Shown here piece after piece: positions 1 through 9,524 of a stretch of 57,942 nucleotides of DNA. The DNA lies in contig NZ_JAATOX010000012.1 in assembly GCF_011806385.1 (NCBI RefSeq), positions 1 through 57,942 of the forward strand, in the 5' to 3' direction. A program made the translations under genes and the position numbers. The notes under the pieces were generated by a model, which worked only from the letters and a program-made list of their open reading frames with translations, did not search any database and had not been told where the DNA came from. The stretch is from Phaeobacter sp. HF9A (GTDB taxonomy: Bacteria > Pseudomonadota > Alphaproteobacteria > Rhodobacterales > Rhodobacteraceae). The first letter of the stretch is position 1; every line of letters begins with the position of its first letter.

Positions 1-77
1 TACCAATAAAGCGCCCTATCAGTGCCAGAACCACCGTCCAGACGGTCGGCGCCACGCCCTCCATTTAGGCGGTCGTT
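1..77. repeat. Direct repeat copy A, 77 bp identical, inside the RTX gene
   Basis: Positions 1-77 are identical to 928-1004. The spacing is 927 bp (309 codons), so the repeat is in frame with the RTX gene. It encodes the stretch with [21 protein letters not shown]. The identity may continue left of the window edge. Confidence 0.95.
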
Positions 78-3000
78 GTTGTTTCCACCATAGAGACTGT
101 CGTTGCCGTCCCGACCGTGTAGATCGTCGTCGCCGTTTTGCCCCCAGAGCCTGTTGCTGCCGTCGTTGCCATAAAGGCGATCACGGTGAGCAGATCCAGA
201 GAGGTTTTCTACGCTGGCGTAGGTGTCCCCCTCCGCATCACCAGTATTAGATGAGATGGTTAGGAAATCTGCGACGACACCGGATGTCGCGCCTTCATAG
301 GAAACAAGATCTGTCCCGCTACCGCCGATCAACTGGTCCGCACCAGATCCGCCTTCAAGCGTGTCGTTGCCTGTTCCACCATCCAGCCGATCATTGCCAT
401 TACGGCCATAGAGCGCATCATTGCCTGCCATGCCCCAGATGCTGTCGTTCTGTGCATTGCCAGCTACGGTATCTGCATGGTTTGACGCAAAGACCTGCTC
501 GATGCTGATCAGCCTGTCACCCTGCGCAGCCCCCCCAATTTGCGTTGCCCGGTTCAGGTCGAGGTTCACGGCGGCATCGGAATCATCATAGCGCACGCGG
601 TCGGTTCCGCTGCCTCCGTCCAGCTCGTCGGCTCCCGCACCGCCGCTTAGATAATCATCTCCAGCAGCACCGCGGAGCGTGTCGGCTCCGCTCTCACCAA
701 AGAGGCTGTCGTTATGATCACCGCCGCCAAGCAGATCGTTTCCGGCTCTCCCATAGAGGCTGTCAGCGCCATCCCGCCCCCACAGGGCGTTGTTTCCACC
801 ATCGCCGGCCAGCGTATCGGTGTAGTTGGACCCCTCTATATACTCGATCGAGATATAGGTATCCCCCGCCGCCTCGCCGGTATTGCTTGAGGCATTGGCG
901 AGATCAGCCCGAACGCCAGATGATGCGTACCAATAAAGCGCCCTATCAGTGCCAGAACCACCGTCCAGACGGTCGGCGCCACGCCCTCCATTTAGGCGGT
1001 CGTTCCCGTCATCACCAAGCAGTGTGTCAGCGCCGTCACGAGCATAGAGGTGATCACCACCACCACCACCCCAAAGCCGGTTATTTCCATCATCACCAAA
1101 CAGTGTGTCATCATAGTGGAGCGAACCTGCAAGGTGCTCAATCGAAACAAATGTATCCCCAGCCGCTTCGCCAGCGTTTTGGCTGGCGTCATCAAGATTA
1201 ACTATGACAGCGCTGGTCGCGTCCCAATAGGCCGCCTCGTCACCACCAGAGCCACCATTCAAGTAATCCGCGCCTGCACCACCAAGAAGGGTATCGTTAT
1301 GAGCCCCCCCATAAAGCGTATCATCGTCCTCTCCACCGTTGAGCACATCACGACCGGCCTCGCCATACAATGCATCGTTCTGCGATCCCCCATAGAGTTT
1401 ATCATCTCCCTCGCCTCCGAGCATGGAATCGTTGTGCACATTCCCCCAAAGTTCGTCATTTCCGTTGCCGCCAAGCAGCGTGTCACTGTTTAGACCGCCT
1501 CTCATCGTGTCAGATCCCGCGCCGCCTTCGAGGCTATCGTTACCATCATCCCCTTTGAGGCTATCGTTCCCCGCCCCGCCGAAAATTTCGTCGTTGCCAA
1601 GACCGCCCGACACAGTATCTCCTACTGCGTCATCGCTCAGATCGTCGTGGAAGAACTGATCATCACCAGCGCCGAGATCAACATCGTCTGCGCCACGACC
1701 GCCCCAAACGCGGTCATTTCCGGCTCCGGCATCGAATTCATCATCTCCATCGCCGCCAATGAGCATGTCGTGCCCGCCGCCGCCATTCAGCGTATCGTTT
1801 CCGGCGAGACCTTCGAGTGTGTTGTCCAGCGCACCGCCTGTCAGATTATCTGCGTGACCGGATCCGACCAGACTTTCAATGTCGGTCAGCGTATCGCCTT
1901 GCGCGTCTCCTCCAGATGCAGTCGCGTTGGCAAGATTGACGGAGACAGCTGCCGAGGACTGCTCGTAACTCGCTACGTCAAGAATACCGCCGCCACCATT
2001 GAGGACGTCCGCGCCGCTGCCACCTTGCAAAATATCCCGGCCATCGCCGCCTGTCAGCGTATCGGTTCCATCGCCGCCAAAAAGCCAGTCGTCGTCGTGA
2101 CCACCATTCAGGAGGTCGTTGCCAGCCCCTCCGTACAGCACATCAAATCCATCATCGCCAGACAACGTATCGTTGCCGTCGCCGCCGAACAGTTCGTCCG
2201 CTCCGGCGCCACCAGTGAGAGAATCCTGCCCTTCACCGCCACTCAGCCCGTCTGCGCCCGTGCCGCCGTCCAGCAGATCATCGCCGCTGCCACCGTAAAG
2301 CGTATCATAGCCACTCTCGCCAAACAGAGTGTCGTTGTGATTGCCGCCACTGAGCATATCAGCGCCGCCACCACCGCTCAGGCTATCATGACCGTTGTCG
2401 CCCCAAATGCGGTCTGAGCCGGAACCGCCATCGATTGTATCCTGATCATTGCCGCCGCTGATGAGGTCCGCTCCGGTGTCGCCATAAATATTATCATTGC
2501 CATCACCACCAACAATCTGATCCGAGCCGCTGCCACCTCTCAGCGTGTCATGGCCACTATCGCCAGAAAGAATGTCCGAGCCGCTGCCTCCATTAAGAAC
2601 TTCACTACCGGAATATCCTTGAAGAGTGTCCTGCCCGGCCCAGCCATCTCCACTGGTAGTGACGATCGCCTCACCGATGGTTGCACCGGTCGTATACCGA
2701 CCATCACCATAGTAGTAGGTTTGCGCGTCTCCCATCCACGTGTCGGGGCTCGACCTTTGATAATCATCGCTAGTATCCAACGACGTGTCTGTGCTCAGCT
2801 CTCGAACCCGACCGTCAGCAAAACGGACAAACTCAATATCCTGTAAATCGACAATGATCTTGTTGGAGGCATTCACGTAGTTCACCAATTGCCACTGGTT
2901 TCCTCCGATGTGCCGTATTCGATCAACAGAATTCACACTCAACTGCAATGTATCGCTACCGATGCCGCCCTGGACGACGGACCAACCAAAATTGGCGTCG

Positions 3001-5339
3001 CCATCATATTGTTCGTCCGGTTGCAGATAGAAGGTGTCATCTCCGCCACCGCCAATGAGCAAATCATCCCCGCGCCAGAAATACAGATGGTCCATACCCT
3101 GGCCCCCACGCAGGGTATCGTCGCCACGGCCACCATTTAGATGGTCGGCCCCTTTGCCGCCATCCAGAATGTCATCGCCATTACCGCCGTCCAACGTATC
3201 GTGACCGGTCCCGCCAATCAGGTCATCATCACCATTGCCACCATCTAGAACATCGTGGCCTTCTCCTCCCATAAGGAGATCATCATCGGCGTTCCCCTTC
3301 AGGGTGTCCGCACCACTGCCGCCACTCAGAACATCATCGCCGTTGCCGCCATCCAGAATGTCATCGCCATCGTCGCCGGAAATGTAGTCGTTACTCTCCC
3401 CGCCCCGAAGTGTATCGTCGCCACCGCCACCGCCGAGCGCCAAGTCATCAAACAACCCTGCGCCGCTCAGACTGTCGTTACCGCCTCCGCCATAGGCGAT
3501 CTCAGCTGTGTGATCGACAAGCGAGAAACTAACTGCCGCATCACCGGTTACGATGATGGTATCTCTCCCGCCATCACCCTGCACATTGCCACCATCGAAG
3601 TCGTCGGCATCCACAAACAGGATATCATTGCCACCATAGCCACGGATGGTGTCCGTCCCGGCATCTCCTGACAACATATCGTCATTATTGCCGCCTCGAA
3701 TTACATCGTCACCAGCGCCGCCAGATATTTGCAAAGATCGCGAATGGCCATTCGCGTCCAGATTGTTCGATCTGCTGTCTCCAGTCGCACCGTCAAGAAC
3801 ATCTGTGACCAGATTGATGTCTGCGCTGCCGGAACCGTCCATTTCCGCATAGCGGAAGGTCTCGCCTGTCTCAAACTCAATAGTATGGATGCCGTTAACC
3901 GTATCCTCACGCCAACCGAGGGTACTATGGCTGAGAGACACATCACCGACAGCGCTGGTTGCAACTTTGCCCCCCTCGCCATCCGATACGCCAAAGTCCA
4001 GCACTGATCCATCATGCGTAAAAGAGGCCAACCCAAACAGAGTGTTACCATAGATATGGATATCGTCACTTTCGTCGGCATACATCGCCGCATTGTCTTC
4101 TGCGGTTTGTGGGGATTCTCCATCATAATTGAGGTTGATCTCGGTGATCCCCCACTCCGCCAGAGTCTTTAACTCGCCTTCATCCGCTTCACCGTCCTGA
4201 TCTGCGTCTTGCCAAATTCGAAGCTCATTCCAAACATCGTCCGCTTCGTTCAGAACACCATCGTCATTATAATCAAATGCCCGCCGCACGGCTTGGAGGT
4301 CGGTATCGCCTTCTTCGCCCCACAGCTCAAATGCCAACTCCCGCGCCTGGTCAATGACACCATCGCCTGCTCCGCGCGTCCCATCTGCGTTCAAGTCGAG
4401 CGCAAGGAAACCATCGTCAGGACCCGCCCAAGAGGTTTGTTCCTGGAAACCATCATCGTCCCAGTCGAAAAATACGCTCTGATCGAAGCCAATCTCTACG
4501 CCATTGCCATCAAGATCGAAAATGATAGGCACATTTGCGCCAGTCTTGTCACCGGTAAATGTCACCCCGCCCGTGTCGAAGGTGTAGCCACCACCTCCGG
4601 GTGAAGGGGTTGTATTCCCCCCGGCGACGTCCGACAATGAGGGTTCTGAGGAGTCACCACCGACACCGTAGCCTCCACCACCGCCGTTACCGGAATTACC
4701 GCCGTTACCGGAATTACCGCCGCTACCGGAATTATCGCCAGTGTCTGATTGATCACCACTAGAGTGATTTTCTGAAATTACGACACCCGACCGATAGTCA
4801 GCCTCAACACGCGCCGTAATAAATTGAGCGTCTCCTGCCACCTGTGAGCCAATATACACTCCATTTTCGGCGTCGTAATGCAGGCCAAGCTCTGCTTTAC
4901 CACCAACGCCCATACCCTCACCCAACACGCTAATTTGCGCTGCTGCGATAGCCCCAAAACCTACACTTGTTTCAACCTCAGTCCCCAATACACCACTGAT
5001 AATGCCTTCAGAAAAATCAACTGTTACCGTGAGGTCACCTCCCACTCCAAGGTACCCACCGACAGACAACTCTAGTGTGTGCGTTGCAACGTTATATGAG
5101 CCGCTGGCTTCTACACCCGCGCCAAGCCCTAGCGCCGCTCCTGCAGAATAGATATTATCGGATGGGTTATACCTCGGGTTTGCGGGGGAACCAATGCTCC
5201 GTGTGAACTCGCCAAGAGCGGTGACCGAACCTTCCATCTTTCCAGAAATGAAACTACTTCCAGCTCCACTCCCATTAGAATAACTAAAATCAACAATTGT
5301 ATCCCCATTATTTGAGGATGAAAAATTCACACGTCCCAT
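1..5339 (-). CDS. Giant RTX calcium-binding protein, partial (C-terminus beyond left edge)
   Basis: A single minus-strand frame is open from an ATG at 5339 to the window edge (about 1,780 codons, no stop). A purine-rich AAGAGAAAGAG precedes the start. Residues 1-200 form an uncharacterised Gly/Ala/Ser-rich domain. A Gly-Asn-Ser linker follows (about 200-220). Residues about 265-450 carry acidic EF-hand-like loops (DLDGNG, DLNADG, DYNDDG, DADQDG). From about residue 540 the protein is mostly glycine-aspartate nonapeptides (GGxGxDxxx), with a non-repeat insert near 785-835. Beyond about residue 1,100 the nonapeptides alternate with modules starting with a Tyr/aromatic strand and containing GDxxxSIE. 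Known for the family: RTX proteins are exported by type I secretion with a C-terminal signal and fold on binding Ca2+. No T1SS genes are in the window. A surface adhesin or exoprotein is more likely than a pore-forming toxin, but this is inference. Antisense reading frames here are shadows. Confidence 0.93.
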   Translation of the reverse strand, partial: MGRVNFSSSNNGDTIVDFSYSNGSGAGSSFISGKMEGSVTALGEFTRSIGSPANPRYNPSDNIYSAGAALGLGAGVEASGSYNVATHTLELSVGGYLGVGGDLTVTVDFSEGIISGVLGTEVETSVGFGAIAAAQISVLGEGMGVGGKAELGLHYDAENGVYIGSQVAGDAQFITARVEADYRSGVVISENHSSGDQSDTGDNSGSGGNSGNGGNSGNGGGGGYGVGGDSSEPSLSDVAGGNTTPSPGGGGYTFDTGGVTFTGDKTGANVPIIFDLDGNGVEIGFDQSVFFDWDDDGFQEQTSWAGPDDGFLALDLNADGTRGAGDGVIDQARELAFELWGEEGDTDLQAVRRAFDYNDDGVLNEADDVWNELRIWQDADQDGEADEGELKTLAEWGITEINLNYDGESPQTAEDNAAMYADESDDIHIYGNTLFGLASFTHDGSVLDFGVSDGEGGKVATSAVGDVSLSHSTLGWREDTVNGIHTIEFETGETFRYAEMDGSGSADINLVTDVLDGATGDSRSNNLDANGHSRSLQISGGAGDDVIRGGNNDDMLSGDAGTDTIRGYGGNDILFVDADDFDGGNVQGDGGRDTIIVTGDAAVSFSLVDHTAEIAYGGGGNDSLSGAGLFDDLALGGGGGDDTLRGGESNDYISGDDGDDILDGGNGDDVLSGGSGADTLKGNADDDLLMGGEGHDVLDGGNGDDDLIGGTGHDTLDGGNGDDILDGGKGADHLNGGRGDDTLRGGQGMDHLYFWRGDDLLIGGGGDDTFYLQPDEQYDGDANFGWSVVQGGIGSDTLQLSVNSVDRIRHIGGNQWQLVNYVNASNKIIVDLQDIEFVRFADGRVRELSTDTSLDTSDDYQRSSPDTWMGDAQTYYYGDGRYTTGATIGEAIVTTSGDGWAGQDTLQGYSGSEVLNGGSGSDILSGDSGHDTLRGGSGSDQIVGGDGNDNIYGDTGADLISGGNDQDTIDGGSGSDRIWGDNGHDSLSGGGGADMLSGGNHNDTLFGESGYDTLYGGSGDDLLDGGTGADGLSGGEGQDSLTGGAGADELFGGDGNDTLSGDDGFDVLYGGAGNDLLNGGHDDDWLFGGDGTDTLTGGDGRDILQGGSGADVLNGGGGILDVASYEQSSAAVSVNLANATASGGDAQGDTLTDIESLVGSGHADNLTGGALDNTLEGLAGNDTLNGGGGHDMLIGGDGDDEFDAGAGNDRVWGGRGADDVDLGAGDDQFFHDDLSDDAVGDTVSGGLGNDEIFGGAGNDSLKGDDGNDSLEGGAGSDTMRGGLNSDTLLGGNGNDELWGNVHNDSMLGGEGDDKLYGGSQNDALYGEAGRDVLNGGEDDDTLYGGAHNDTLLGGAGADYLNGGSGGDEAAYWDATSAVIVNLDDASQNAGEAAGDTFVSIEHLAGSLHYDDTLFGDDGNNRLWGGGGGDHLYARDGADTLLGDDGNDRLNGGRGADRLDGGSGTDRALYWYASSGVRADLANASSNTGEAAGDTYISIEYIEGSNYTDTLAGDGGNNALWGRDGADSLYGRAGNDLLGGGDHNDSLFGESGADTLRGAAGDDYLSGGAGADELDGGSGTDRVRYDDSDAAVNLDLNRATQIGGAAQGDRLISIEQVFASNHADTVAGNAQNDSIWGMAGNDALYGRNGNDRLDGGTGNDTLEGGSGADQLIGGSGTDLVSYEGATSGVVADFLTISSNTGDAEGDTYASVENLSGSAHRDRLYGNDGSNRLWGQNGDDDLHGRDGNDSLYGGNNNDRLNGGRGADRLDGGSGTDRALYW
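928..1004. repeat. Direct repeat copy B, 77 bp identical, inside the RTX gene
   Basis: Second copy of the sequence at 1-77. Synonymous positions are also identical, which points to recent duplication or gene conversion between RTX modules rather than protein-level convergence. Sequence right of 1004 diverges from that right of 77. Confidence 0.95.
4686..4739. repeat. Three 18-bp tandem units encoding the Gly-Asn-Ser linker
   Basis: Three consecutive 18-bp units (4686-4703, 4704-4721, 4722-4739); the third differs from the others at two positions. On the minus strand each encodes GGNSGN or a near variant. They form the flexible linker between the N-terminal domain and the EF-hand-like region of the RTX protein. 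Such units can change copy number by slippage and so alter linker length. Confidence 0.9.
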
Positions 5340-5433
5340 TTAAGAAACTCTTTCTCTTAATTATTCATTGAAGAAAAGCCACAACGCATCCGCGGCAGTT
5401 TTTAACTATAAAAACTTAAATACCTGCGCCGAT

Positions 5434-5661
5434 TTAGAAAAGCTTCCTGAACGCTACTATCAAAATGACGGGGAAGGCCACCCCGAGCATCAGAATTCTC
5501 GTGAGAAGATGTATGAAGTATGATACGTTATGGAAGCCTGAGAAGGTCGCGGCGCAGATGACAATAAGGAAAAGAACCATGCAAACGAAAATAAAACTTT
5601 TCGCTGGTTCGTTTATAACCAAGTTTGCCATTTTAGTGTAGGCGTTCATAATTTTTCTCAT
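5434..5661 (-). CDS. Small two-helix membrane protein, unknown
   Basis: A 75-residue frame on the same strand as the RTX gene and 94 bp upstream of it. It has a short basic N-terminus (MRKIMNAYTK), one strong hydrophobic helix (about residues 22-42) and a second near 52-71, ending in a basic RKLF. The sequence AAAGG lies about 11 nt before the first ATG; a second ATG four codons in is also possible. I recognise no family. Base composition is lower in GC than most of the window, like the RTX 5' end. It could be a real small inner-membrane protein or a chance frame; the hydrophobic pattern favours a real gene. Confidence 0.45.
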   Translation of the reverse strand: MRKIMNAYTKMANLVINEPAKSFIFVCMVLFLIVICAATFSGFHNVSYFIHLLTRILMLGVAFPVILIVAFRKLF

Positions 5662-5935
5662 TGTAGATACGGCCTTTCAACCTCACGCCAATCCTATACG
5701 GCGTCCCCCCCAACGGATCTACCGCAACTTGAATACTATTTTGCCCTTCAAAATCGTGAAATCAAGCCTTTTCTCTGGGTATGTTGTTTGGCTTCGCGTA
5801 ACCTTGCAGTTTTGGGTAGCTCAGAGGCTTTTCCACTCCAATAGGCTGAGGGGATTCATGTCGTCAATCCCGCATGGTAGCTGACTTGGTCGCAAAGAAG
5901 CCATGCAGCAGTTGGGACCCTCAAACGAGAAGACT
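5662..5935. other. Intergenic region, no gene recognised
   Basis: About 270 bp between the small membrane gene and the IS remnant. I see no convincing frame, RNA or repeat. It would hold the promoter of the small membrane gene and possibly the flank into which the IS inserted. Confidence 0.5.
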
Positions 5936-5968
5936 GATCAGCCCCACTTGAGTGGTCCAAATTGAAAG

Positions 5969-6817
5969 TTAGTGCATGGTTGGCCTTTGGTCCATCGAGC
6001 CGATGGCCTCTGGAGCCGGTGGGCGGTAGCCCAGAGCACTGTGGGGTCTTTTGGTATTGTAGTGTTTCCTCCAGCTTTCGATGATAATTTGCGCCTCACG
6101 TAGCGAGTAGAAAACTTCCCCGTTCAGCAGCTCGTCGCGCATTCGCCCGTTGAAGCTTTCGCAATAGCCATTCTCCCAAGGTGACCCTGGTTCAATGAAC
6201 GCAGTTTTGGCCCCGACAGCTTTGATCCAACCCCTGACAGCCTCCGCAATGAACTCTGGGCCGTTGTCAGATCGGATATACGCTGGGACACCACGCAATA
6301 TGAACAGATCCGTCAGCGCGTCGATGACTTCGGTCGAGTTCAGCTTTCGCTTCACCCGGATCGCAAGACACTCTCGGCTGTGTTCGTCCAGGATGTTCAA
6401 TGTCCTGAACGCCCTGCCATCATCTGTCCGGTGATGCACGAAGTCGTATGACCAAACGTGATTGCGATACTCCGGCCGCAGCCGGACACATGATCCGTCG
6501 TTGAGCCAGAGCCGTCCCTTCTTGGGTTGCTTCATTGGAACCTTTAGCCCCTCTCGCCGCCATAGACGTTCGACACGTTTATCGTTCACCTGCCAGCCTG
6601 CGTCTCTCAGCAGAGCGGCAATCCGACGGTAGCCGTAAATTACGCCAGATCCTGTCCAAGAGATGGGAAGTAGCTCACCCTGCGGGAAGCCCAAATCCTG
6701 ATCGAACAATGGCGAGTTCACTACAATACTGTCAGGCCGCATAGCGCATTGGGCTACCGTCCGCCTGCTCCAGAAAGCATCGCGCCGATGGACCAGAGGC
6801 CCACGATGCACTAACAA
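5969..6817 (-). pseudogene. IS3-family transposase OrfB, N-terminus replaced
   Basis: Residues from about 60 ([10 protein letters not shown]) to the end match the IS3-family OrfB integrase core (IS407-like group, my judgement). The DDE residues are visible: Asp in WSYDFVHH, Asp in RSDNGPE and Glu in WENGYCE, followed by the conserved [17 protein letters not shown] tail. The first ~55 residues of the open frame are not transposase. They are the antisense of a plus-strand copy of another element's C-terminus, so the junction lies near 6655-6670. OrfA and the left inverted repeat are missing. The catalytic core is intact, but the protein is almost certainly inactive and the element cannot be autonomous. 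Confidence 0.85.
6674..6814 (+). pseudogene. IS3-family OrfB C-terminal fragment (second copy)
   Basis: Forty-seven codons, stop included, read [14 protein letters not shown], then [19 protein letters not shown] and PMDQRPTMH with a stop at 6812-6814. A TAG just upstream (6671-6673) and the loss of all other OrfB sequence mark it as a fragment. It is inverted with respect to the copy at 5969. It is closely related but not identical ([14 protein letters not shown] against [14 protein letters not shown]). Confidence 0.8.
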
Positions 6818-6986
6818 TCAAACCGGACCACCCGATGGGGGCACGCCAGAAGACCAAGACCGGAACAGAGCTAACCTAAGTTAGCGGACTCCAAGGGGAG
6901 CAGGTCAGTCTGTTCGGTGTCGTTCTAGCAGGCGTTGCGATCTGGATGGTTGTCAACTGAATGCATGTGCTTGCGGTTGCCCCTCG

Positions 6987-7062
6987 GCCCCGGAGACCAT
7001 CGTCCCGATGGACCAAAGGCCAGTCATGCACTAACTTTCAAAATGGACCTCTCAGGTGGGGG
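6987..7062 (+). pseudogene. IS3-family OrfB extreme C-terminus plus element end (third copy)
   Basis: Sixteen codons (APETIVPMDQRPVMH and stop) end at 7034. They are followed by ACTTTCAAAATGGACC and a GGTGGGGG motif, matching the end sequence of the minus-strand copy. Nothing else of the element is left. Confidence 0.7.
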
Positions 7063-7155
7063 CCAATCAGCGTCTATGCCGGGCTTCTGGCCGGCACATG
7101 ATCGTCGGGAGCGGGCATTGCGACACTGCGGCCGGGTGCCGCTTACTTTTGGCGC

Positions 7156-7728
7156 TCACTCGTTCTGTGGCTCGGCATCTTCCAGACCCGTCGGCGTTGC
7201 GGACAACATGTCGTCGAACAGCGCCTTCCACTGCGTATCCGGCAAAGACAGAAGACCGAAGGCCTTGAGCAGGAATGCACCTTCAGCGGCGAGGAAGGTC
7301 GTTGCCAACCGACGGTCTCCCGGCTTCGACAGATCAAGTCGCCCAAAGCGGGCGGCGTACCAGTCGCGTGTCTCTGCCAGTTGGTCAGGATGCTGAAACA
7401 GCGCGGTCACGGCGACGGCTGCGCGGGAATGGTCGGCCTCCTCCGCATCTCGCATCGCCGCAAGATGCCCCCGGATCAACGCCTGTGCCGAAGGATCGGG
7501 CCCGGTTCGCTGGGCCACGTCGGCGTCGAAGGCCTCTTCCCAGCGGGTGATCATCGATCTGATCAGGTTGTCGCGCGTCCCGAAGGCGTATTGCACGCCA
7601 CCCTTAGTGATCCCCGCAGCTTTCGCCACGGCGTCGAAACTGAGCGCTGAAGCGCCTTCGGTCATCACGAGCGCCTCGGCTGCATCAAGAACTTTGTCAC
7701 GGTCGATAGAGCGGGGACGTCCGGCCAT
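7156..7728 (-). CDS. TetR/AcrR-family transcriptional repressor
   Basis: 190 residues, typical for the family. The N-terminal helix-turn-helix covers about residues 8-54 (DKVLDAAEALV, then FDAVAKAAGITKGGVQYAFGTRDNLI). The remaining helical domain would bind an inducer and dimerise. It is transcribed divergently from the MFS efflux gene at 7814 with an 85-bp shared upstream region. By the usual logic of such pairs it represses the pump and itself until a substrate binds. The C-terminus ends next to IS debris. The arrangement resembles smvR-smvA or similar TetR-DHA2 pairs, but the inducer cannot be read from sequence. Confidence 0.92.
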   Translation of the reverse strand: MAGRPRSIDRDKVLDAAEALVMTEGASALSFDAVAKAAGITKGGVQYAFGTRDNLIRSMITRWEEAFDADVAQRTGPDPSAQALIRGHLAAMRDAEEADHSRAAVAVTALFQHPDQLAETRDWYAARFGRLDLSKPGDRRLATTFLAAEGAFLLKAFGLLSLPDTQWKALFDDMLSATPTGLEDAEPQNE

Positions 7729-7746
7729 TTTGTCTCTTTCATTACG

Positions 7747-7758
7747 ATACGACTGTAT
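7747..7758. promoter_or_regulatory. Candidate TetR operator between the divergent genes
   Basis: ATAC-GACT-GTAT, a perfect 4-bp inverted repeat with a 4-bp spacer, sits in the 85-bp divergent region. Position and symmetry fit a TetR-type operator, but the arms are short and chance is possible. The MFS gene has a separate strong AAGGAG at 7801-7806. Confidence 0.35.
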
Positions 7759-7813
7759 TTATATGCGCAGCCATGTGATGCAAGCCTAACACGACTCTCC
7801 AAGGAGACCCCAG

Positions 7814-9277
7814 ATGCTTCCCCGCAACCGTTGGCTCGTGCTGGCGATCGTCTCAAGCTCCCTGTTCCTGATCGTCATCGACGTGACGGTGCTTTATACC
7901 GCACTGCCACGCCTCACACAGGATCTTGCCGCGACGGCCTCCGAGAAACTGTGGATCGTGAACGCATATCCGCTGGTTGTAGCGGGCCTCCTGCCAGGCA
8001 TGGGCGGTTTGGGAGACCGGGTCGGCCACAAGCGCATGTTCCTCGCCGGGCTGGCGGTCTTCGGTCTCGCCTCGCTGGCCGCAGCTTTTTCCCCGACGCC
8101 CACGGCGTTGATCGCGGCACGGGCGCTGCTGGCCGTGGGTGCATCGATGATGATGCCGGCCACCTTGTCGCTGATCCGCCTTACCTTTACCGACGAGAAA
8201 GAGCGCGCCTTCGCCATCGGCATCTGGTCCGCCGTCGCCTCCGGCGGTGCGGCCGCGGGGCCGGTCGTCGGAGGCCTCTTGCTGGAGTGGTTTTGGTGGG
8301 GGTCGGTCTTTCTCATCAACGTGCCAGTCATCGTTGCAGCCCTTGTCGGCGGCGCGCTGATACTGGTCAATCGGCGTCCCGAAATGTCGCATCCCTTCGA
8401 TCTTGCGGGCTCGGCCCAGGTGATGATCGGGCTGGTCGGTCTGGTCTACGCGATCAAGGAGGTCGCCAAGAGCGACCCGTCCTTCGCAGCCGCGGGCATC
8501 GCTCTTGCCGCCGGAGCCGTCGCCATATGGGCTTTCGTGCGCCGCCAGCGGTCGAGCGCGCATCCGCTAATCGACTTCGCGCTCTTCCGCAATGCGCGCT
8601 TTGCCTCTGGTGTGGTTGCGGCCCTGGTGGCCGCCGGAGCCCTGATCGGGGTCGAGCTGGTCTTCAGTCAGCGCCTGCAGCTGGTCCTCGGCCTGTCGCC
8701 GCTGGAGGCAGGGTTGCTGATCCTGCCGATTTCGGCCGCGTCCTTCATAGCCGGCCCGCTGACGGGCCTTGCGATGCCGCGCCTTGGGGAGGTCCGAGTG
8801 CTGACCTCGGCGCTGGCGCTGACGGGCCTTGCGCTGCTGGCTTTCCTGCTGACACATCAGGGACCGACAAGCCTCTGGCTTTCGGTCCTGGCGGTCATGG
8901 GCTTCGGAGTTGGAGCCACCATGACGGCCGCGTCAAGCGTGATCATGCTATCCGCACCAGAGGATCAAGCTGGCATGGCAGCCTCGGTGCAGGAGGTTTC
9001 GTTCGAACTCGGTGGCGCCGTCGGTATCGCCATTCTCGGCAGCGTCATGACCGCGCTCTACACCCGAGCCATGACCGTTCCTGCGGGGCTCAGCGCAAAC
9101 GTCACCGACAGCATCGATCAGGCGTTACTGATTGCCGAGAGCTTGAACGGCAGCGCTGCCGCGCACCTCACGTCGCTCGCCCGGGACGCCTTCGACGAAG
9201 CTTTCGTCGGCGTGATTGCAGTTGCTTCCGTCGTAGTCCTAGGCGCGGCGCTCTGTATCTGGCGCCGGAGGACGTAA
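7814..9277 (+). CDS. MFS drug efflux transporter, DHA2 (14-helix) family
   Basis: 487 residues with about 14 hydrophobic segments, the usual size for DHA2 drug:H+ antiporters (QacA/SmvA/EmrB type). Motif A is visible in the loop after helix 2 (GGLGDRVGHKRM, about residues 64-75). The DHA2-typical segment GPVVGGLLLEWFWWGS..FLINVP lies at about 150-175. Asp near residue 23 (LIVIDVTVL) is the usual helix-1 acidic residue. AAGGAG 8 nt upstream supports the ATG at 7814. It probably exports cationic or amphipathic toxicants. It is paired with a divergent TetR repressor and the pair is flanked by IS3 remnants, suggesting lateral acquisition. The substrate is unknown. Confidence 0.92.
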   Translation: MLPRNRWLVLAIVSSSLFLIVIDVTVLYTALPRLTQDLAATASEKLWIVNAYPLVVAGLLPGMGGLGDRVGHKRMFLAGLAVFGLASLAAAFSPTPTALIAARALLAVGASMMMPATLSLIRLTFTDEKERAFAIGIWSAVASGGAAAGPVVGGLLLEWFWWGSVFLINVPVIVAALVGGALILVNRRPEMSHPFDLAGSAQVMIGLVGLVYAIKEVAKSDPSFAAAGIALAAGAVAIWAFVRRQRSSAHPLIDFALFRNARFASGVVAALVAAGALIGVELVFSQRLQLVLGLSPLEAGLLILPISAASFIAGPLTGLAMPRLGEVRVLTSALALTGLALLAFLLTHQGPTSLWLSVLAVMGFGVGATMTAASSVIMLSAPEDQAGMAASVQEVSFELGGAVGIAILGSVMTALYTRAMTVPAGLSANVTDSIDQALLIAESLNGSAAAHLTSLARDAFDEAFVGVIAVASVVVLGAALCIWRRRT

Positions 9278-9298
9278 CATACCCGTCACGCCATGCGC

Positions 9299-9488
9299 GG
9301 CTTCAGCCCCTCTCGCCGCCATAGCCGTTCCACGCGGTTGTCATTCACATACCAACCCGTATCTCTCAGCAGCGCCACATTCGCCGCAAACTGGCCTGTG
9401 GCCTTCCGGCGCTTCGGCATTTTCGTATCCCCTCAATAGGTTTGGGCTATACCTGAGCCGACTGTGCAGTTTTCTGGAACCACCTCAC
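9299..9488 (-). mobile_element. Internally deleted IS3-family relic (left end, orfA start fused to orfB piece)
   Basis: Read on the minus strand: an element end with GGTTCC, then ATG starting MPKRRKATGQFAANV (an orfA-like N-terminus). It is fused directly to [25 protein letters not shown], an orfB segment nearly identical to that of the copy at 5969 ([25 protein letters not shown]). The region between is deleted. The relic has the opposite end from the copies at 5.9-7.1 kb, so remnants of related elements bracket the TetR-MFS pair. Confidence 0.75.
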
Positions 9489-9524
9489 GGTTCAGAACAT
9501 CGCGGGGCGGACCGACCCTAGAAC

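Larger units (their letters stand above)
5936..7062. mobile_element. Cluster of IS3-family remnants (three copies of the same element end)
   Basis: Three copies of the 3' end of related IS3-type elements lie here: one on the minus strand (5936-about 6660) and two on the plus strand (about 6674-6845 and 6987-7062). Each encodes the same transposase C-terminus, PMDQRP(T/V)MH or SMDQRPTMH followed by a stop. After a short spacer each has an end sequence beginning with GGACC (TGGACCACTCAAGTGGGG at the minus copy, TGGACCTCTCAGGTGGGG at the third). The copies differ by substitutions, so they come from different insertions of related elements, not one recent duplication. No intact element remains. 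Confidence 0.8.

Noticed and set aside
1647-2417. 256-residue plus-strand frame
   Set aside because: It is the antisense of the RTX array; its repetitive Ile/Ala/Val pattern is the complement of Gly-Asp codons.
1-3700. Regular short periodicity resembling a repeat array or CRISPR
   Set aside because: The period follows the 27-bp RTX nonapeptide coding unit, units diverge freely and there are no identical repeats with unique spacers.
6935-7396. 153-residue plus-strand frame
   Set aside because: It runs through an IS remnant and antisense of the TetR gene and has no coherent protein features.
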